This document shows, one piece after another, positions 61,925 through 64,000 of a stretch of 64,000 bases of DNA. Below the pieces are notes generated by a model, which saw only the letters and a list, made by a program, of their open reading frames with translations, was not told where the DNA came from and did not search any database. The stretch's first letter is position 1, and each line of letters opens with the position of its first letter. The DNA is from Brachionus manjavacas (Eukaryota; Rotifera; Eurotatoria; Ploima; Brachionidae). The translations under genes were made by a program, and so were the position numbers. The stretch covers positions 124,001 through 188,000 of the forward strand of contig JAHQIY010000029.1 in assembly GCA_019054805.1 (NCBI GenBank), read 5' to 3'.

Positions 61925-64000
61925 TTATTCTAATTTATCAAATATTCTATTGAGAGAATTGATAGAAAATCGCTTACTTTGAGCGGCAATGAGTGACAAC
62001 TTGAGCAATGGTGAACTGGCCACACCAAAGCTTTCTCTGACCGCTGAGACTCTTTTAGGTGTTTGTCTAGCAGGAGTGAAAGGTGCATTCGGGTAAATAG
62101 AAGGTCTAGTTTTCCAAGTTACTTTGGGACAATCGTCAAGACTAAAAAAATCATCATTTTCCTTGTCATCATCTTCTCCACTTATCACTGGATAAATGGA
62201 CTTTTTCTTGGACTTTTTCTCAGCCACCACCGGCGACTGAAAATTGAGCGAACTCGCCAAAACATTACTCTCTTCGGCAGCATGCTCAAAATTGTTCATG
62301 ACAGGACTATCAAATTTAATCAGATCGCTGGGCCGCGATCTCAAATTATATTTTTTCTCAACAACCGCGTCATTGACCACCAGTGATTTTCTGACTGAGC
62401 GGCGTGGCTTTTTGTCCGATTCGTGCGCCTCTTCGGCCTCTTGTTTAACTTCTTCCTTGGGCACGTCGCTCTTTTCAGCGATTTGAATCTCAATCTCGGC
62501 CGACAGGCCTTTCATCGCTTTCATTTTGGCTTTAAACTCGGCCAATTTGCTAGTTCTAGCCTTGGGCTTCTTTTCCGCCACCACCATCTCTTCACCTTTG
62601 CAGCACTCTTGGTTCTCCTCTCTGTCCTTTTGGTCTTTTTTCGCAAGTAATTTTTGTTCGGTTTGAACACCTTGGGCGCAACACTCTCTGGCTGAGTGTC
62701 GACCATGTCCGCCATTTTCACATAACCATTAGATTTCAATTTTTTCAAAAAATCAAACTTTCTACCAACGTCCTTTATTTGAACATCGACCATGTCCCAA
62801 AATCCTTGCAGGTCAGAGCACTTGACCACAAGTCCAGTCTGAGCGTTCTTGGTCTCTTCACACTGGTTGATCAAGTCGCTGAATTGGGAGAATCTTTCGT
62901 CAATGAGCAACTTGGCCAGGCCACATGCAGATCTTATGTCGCCCTGAAACTCCTCGGGGGCCTCGTTCTCTCTAGTCCATTGATCGCTCAGCTTGGTCAG
63001 TTTGTCCGTGCTGAATCGAACCAAATCCCTGTAGTATTTGACGTCACGTTTGTCTAGCTCAAGTTGGTCAAAGTATTCCTGGGTGAATTTGGTTTTGATT
63101 TGCGACGAGGTGTGGTTTGGCTGAGTGCTCAAATGTGTCTCGTTCAGTGCATCAACCTTGAGTGCATTGAGGCAAATGGACGTGTTCATTTTGCTGGTGA
63201 TTATGTCCAGCTCTTTGGTAAAATCGGCTGGTTTGGATGTTTTTTTGCCAGGCTCGGTATTTTTGCGACTAAGAGGCTTGTTTGTAGTGATCGGAAATTG
63301 CTTGGACTTGGGCTTAATGGGTGCCACTTTGGGTGTTTCTTTGGTGGTTGTTTGCCTAACTGATTGGGATCTGAGCGGAGGTCTTAAGCTGACCGGGCGG
63401 CTTGAAGAAGGAGGCAGGGTTTTTTTGGCAGTGGAAGTGACCGGCTTGGACATGCTTGAAGCGGAAATTGAGAGAGCAAAGTCGAATGTGCTGCTCGTGG
63501 GCACTGAAGATTTGCAGCTAGTTTGGGAAGAAATTCCGGCCTTGAAAACTGGTTTTTTGGGCTTTGACTTTTCTTCCTCTTGTTTTTTCAATCTCCATTC
63601 TTCCAGGAGTTTTCGATTGGCGCTCGAGATGGTCGATGAGCGGCTCAGGTTGGCGCCAGTCTGTGACTGATCAATGCTGTACGTAGTGCTTAGAGAGTCG
63701 TTGGACTTGTTTTTGGATTAGATGTTGGCAGAAGCTGCGCGAGTGGCTACTGTTTTGGTCACCGGTCTGGTTTTGATCACGTTTAGAATTTGGTTTTGCT
63801 AGAGCTTGGGTTAGGTGGTTGGGAAGAGTTTGTGCGGGTGCCAGTGGATGACAGGACAGAGTTGGTGCGCACTCGGTTTTGATTGATCAATTTGTCCCGT
63901 TGTTCTTTGCGCTCGAAGTTGCGCTGGTCGTGAATTTTGTTTGAGAAAAAAGATCCGGATGGTGGCTTGGTGCGCCCCACATTAGAGGACTTGAGGAGCT
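61925..64000 (-). pseudogene. DLGAP5: DLGAP5/HURP-like spindle protein, two frameshifts and one stop, 5' end outside window
   Basis: Starting at the right edge, 63980-63783 reads FFSNKIHDQRNFERKEQRDK. A shift gives VIKTRPVTKTVATRAASANI, a TAA (63718-63720), then RKLLEEWRLKKQEEEKSK, PKKPVFKAG. The long frame to 62521 contains FTQEYFDQLELDKRDVKYYR, IRSACGLAKLLIDERFSQF, KCSDLQGFWDMVDVQIKDVG and KFDFLKKLKSNGY, the GKAP/DLGAP core. Near 62590, inside a GGTGG run, a one-base shift leads to RTSKLAEFKAKMKAMKGL and a tail with FDSPVMNNFEHA, PFTPARQTPKRVS and SSPLLKLSLIAAQS. DLGAP5 (HURP) bundles kinetochore microtubules and is regulated by Aurora A and importin. GC content is clearly above that of the rest of the window. 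With only three lesions it is the least decayed gene here, and sequencing error is a real alternative. Confidence 0.85.

Noticed and set aside
62063-63670. Plus-strand ORFs of up to 181 residues over the DLGAP5 gene
   Set aside because: Antisense shadows caused by its higher GC content; no family match, while the minus strand shows the GKAP core.
44202-63720. Altered genetic code explaining the in-frame stops
   Set aside because: TAA, TAG and TGA all occur, at sites where the families have different residues (Leu, Glu or Gln), next to frameshifts and deletions. No reassignment fits them.

Overview
The window looks like animal nuclear DNA: very AT-rich, short AT-rich introns of roughly 45-75 bp with GT..AG borders, and gene relics typical of metazoans (outer-arm dynein heavy chain, FAM177, PHAX, IP3 receptor, IGBP1/TAP42, TTC4, DLGAP5/HURP). 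Nothing bacterial or viral is visible. A rotifer such as Brachionus is my best guess from the base composition, introns and LINE type, but with low confidence.

Layout. (1) 1-34.8 kb is dominated by one satellite family, about 24 kb in seven blocks whose orientation keeps flipping. Monomers come in a short form (about 110 bp) and two long forms (about 155 bp), and the first block has a higher-order repeat near 2.65-2.8 kb. Between the blocks lie copies of a 1.68-kb segment ('X', four near-identical copies, two in each orientation) and of a foldback mosaic ('F'). About 8.2 kb (10.83-19.0 kb) is repeated in tandem at 19.0-27 kb. A dynein fragment and a shattered LINE sit at 8.2-10.4 kb. (2) 34.8-39.8 kb is a nearly perfect palindrome with arms of about 2.35 kb. 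(3) 40.15-41.83 kb is the fourth X copy, the only one not flanked by satellite. (4) 42-64 kb is gene-like, but nearly every recognisable gene is damaged by stops, single-base frameshifts, internal deletions or lost ends.

How it fits together. No gene in the window can be shown to be intact. The splice sites of the IP3-receptor relic are still clean although its reading frame is broken in at least six places and most of the 2,700-residue protein is missing. This points to genes that were active recently and have since lost selection. A satellite-rich, inversion-rich, gene-decaying block is what one would expect of a B chromosome, a sex-limited or otherwise non-recombining region, or pericentromeric heterochromatin. 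That is inference. Uncorrected long-read indels could explain some single-base frameshifts, but not the stop codons or the large deletions.

Mobile DNA ties the parts together. The X segment carries a short ORF that, compared with a much older copy at 60.35-60.6 kb, reads as a LINE endonuclease relic. LINE reverse-transcriptase remnants occur at 9.6-10.4, 36.0, 38.6 and 57.4 kb. Several smaller foldback elements lie in introns and next to gene breakpoints.
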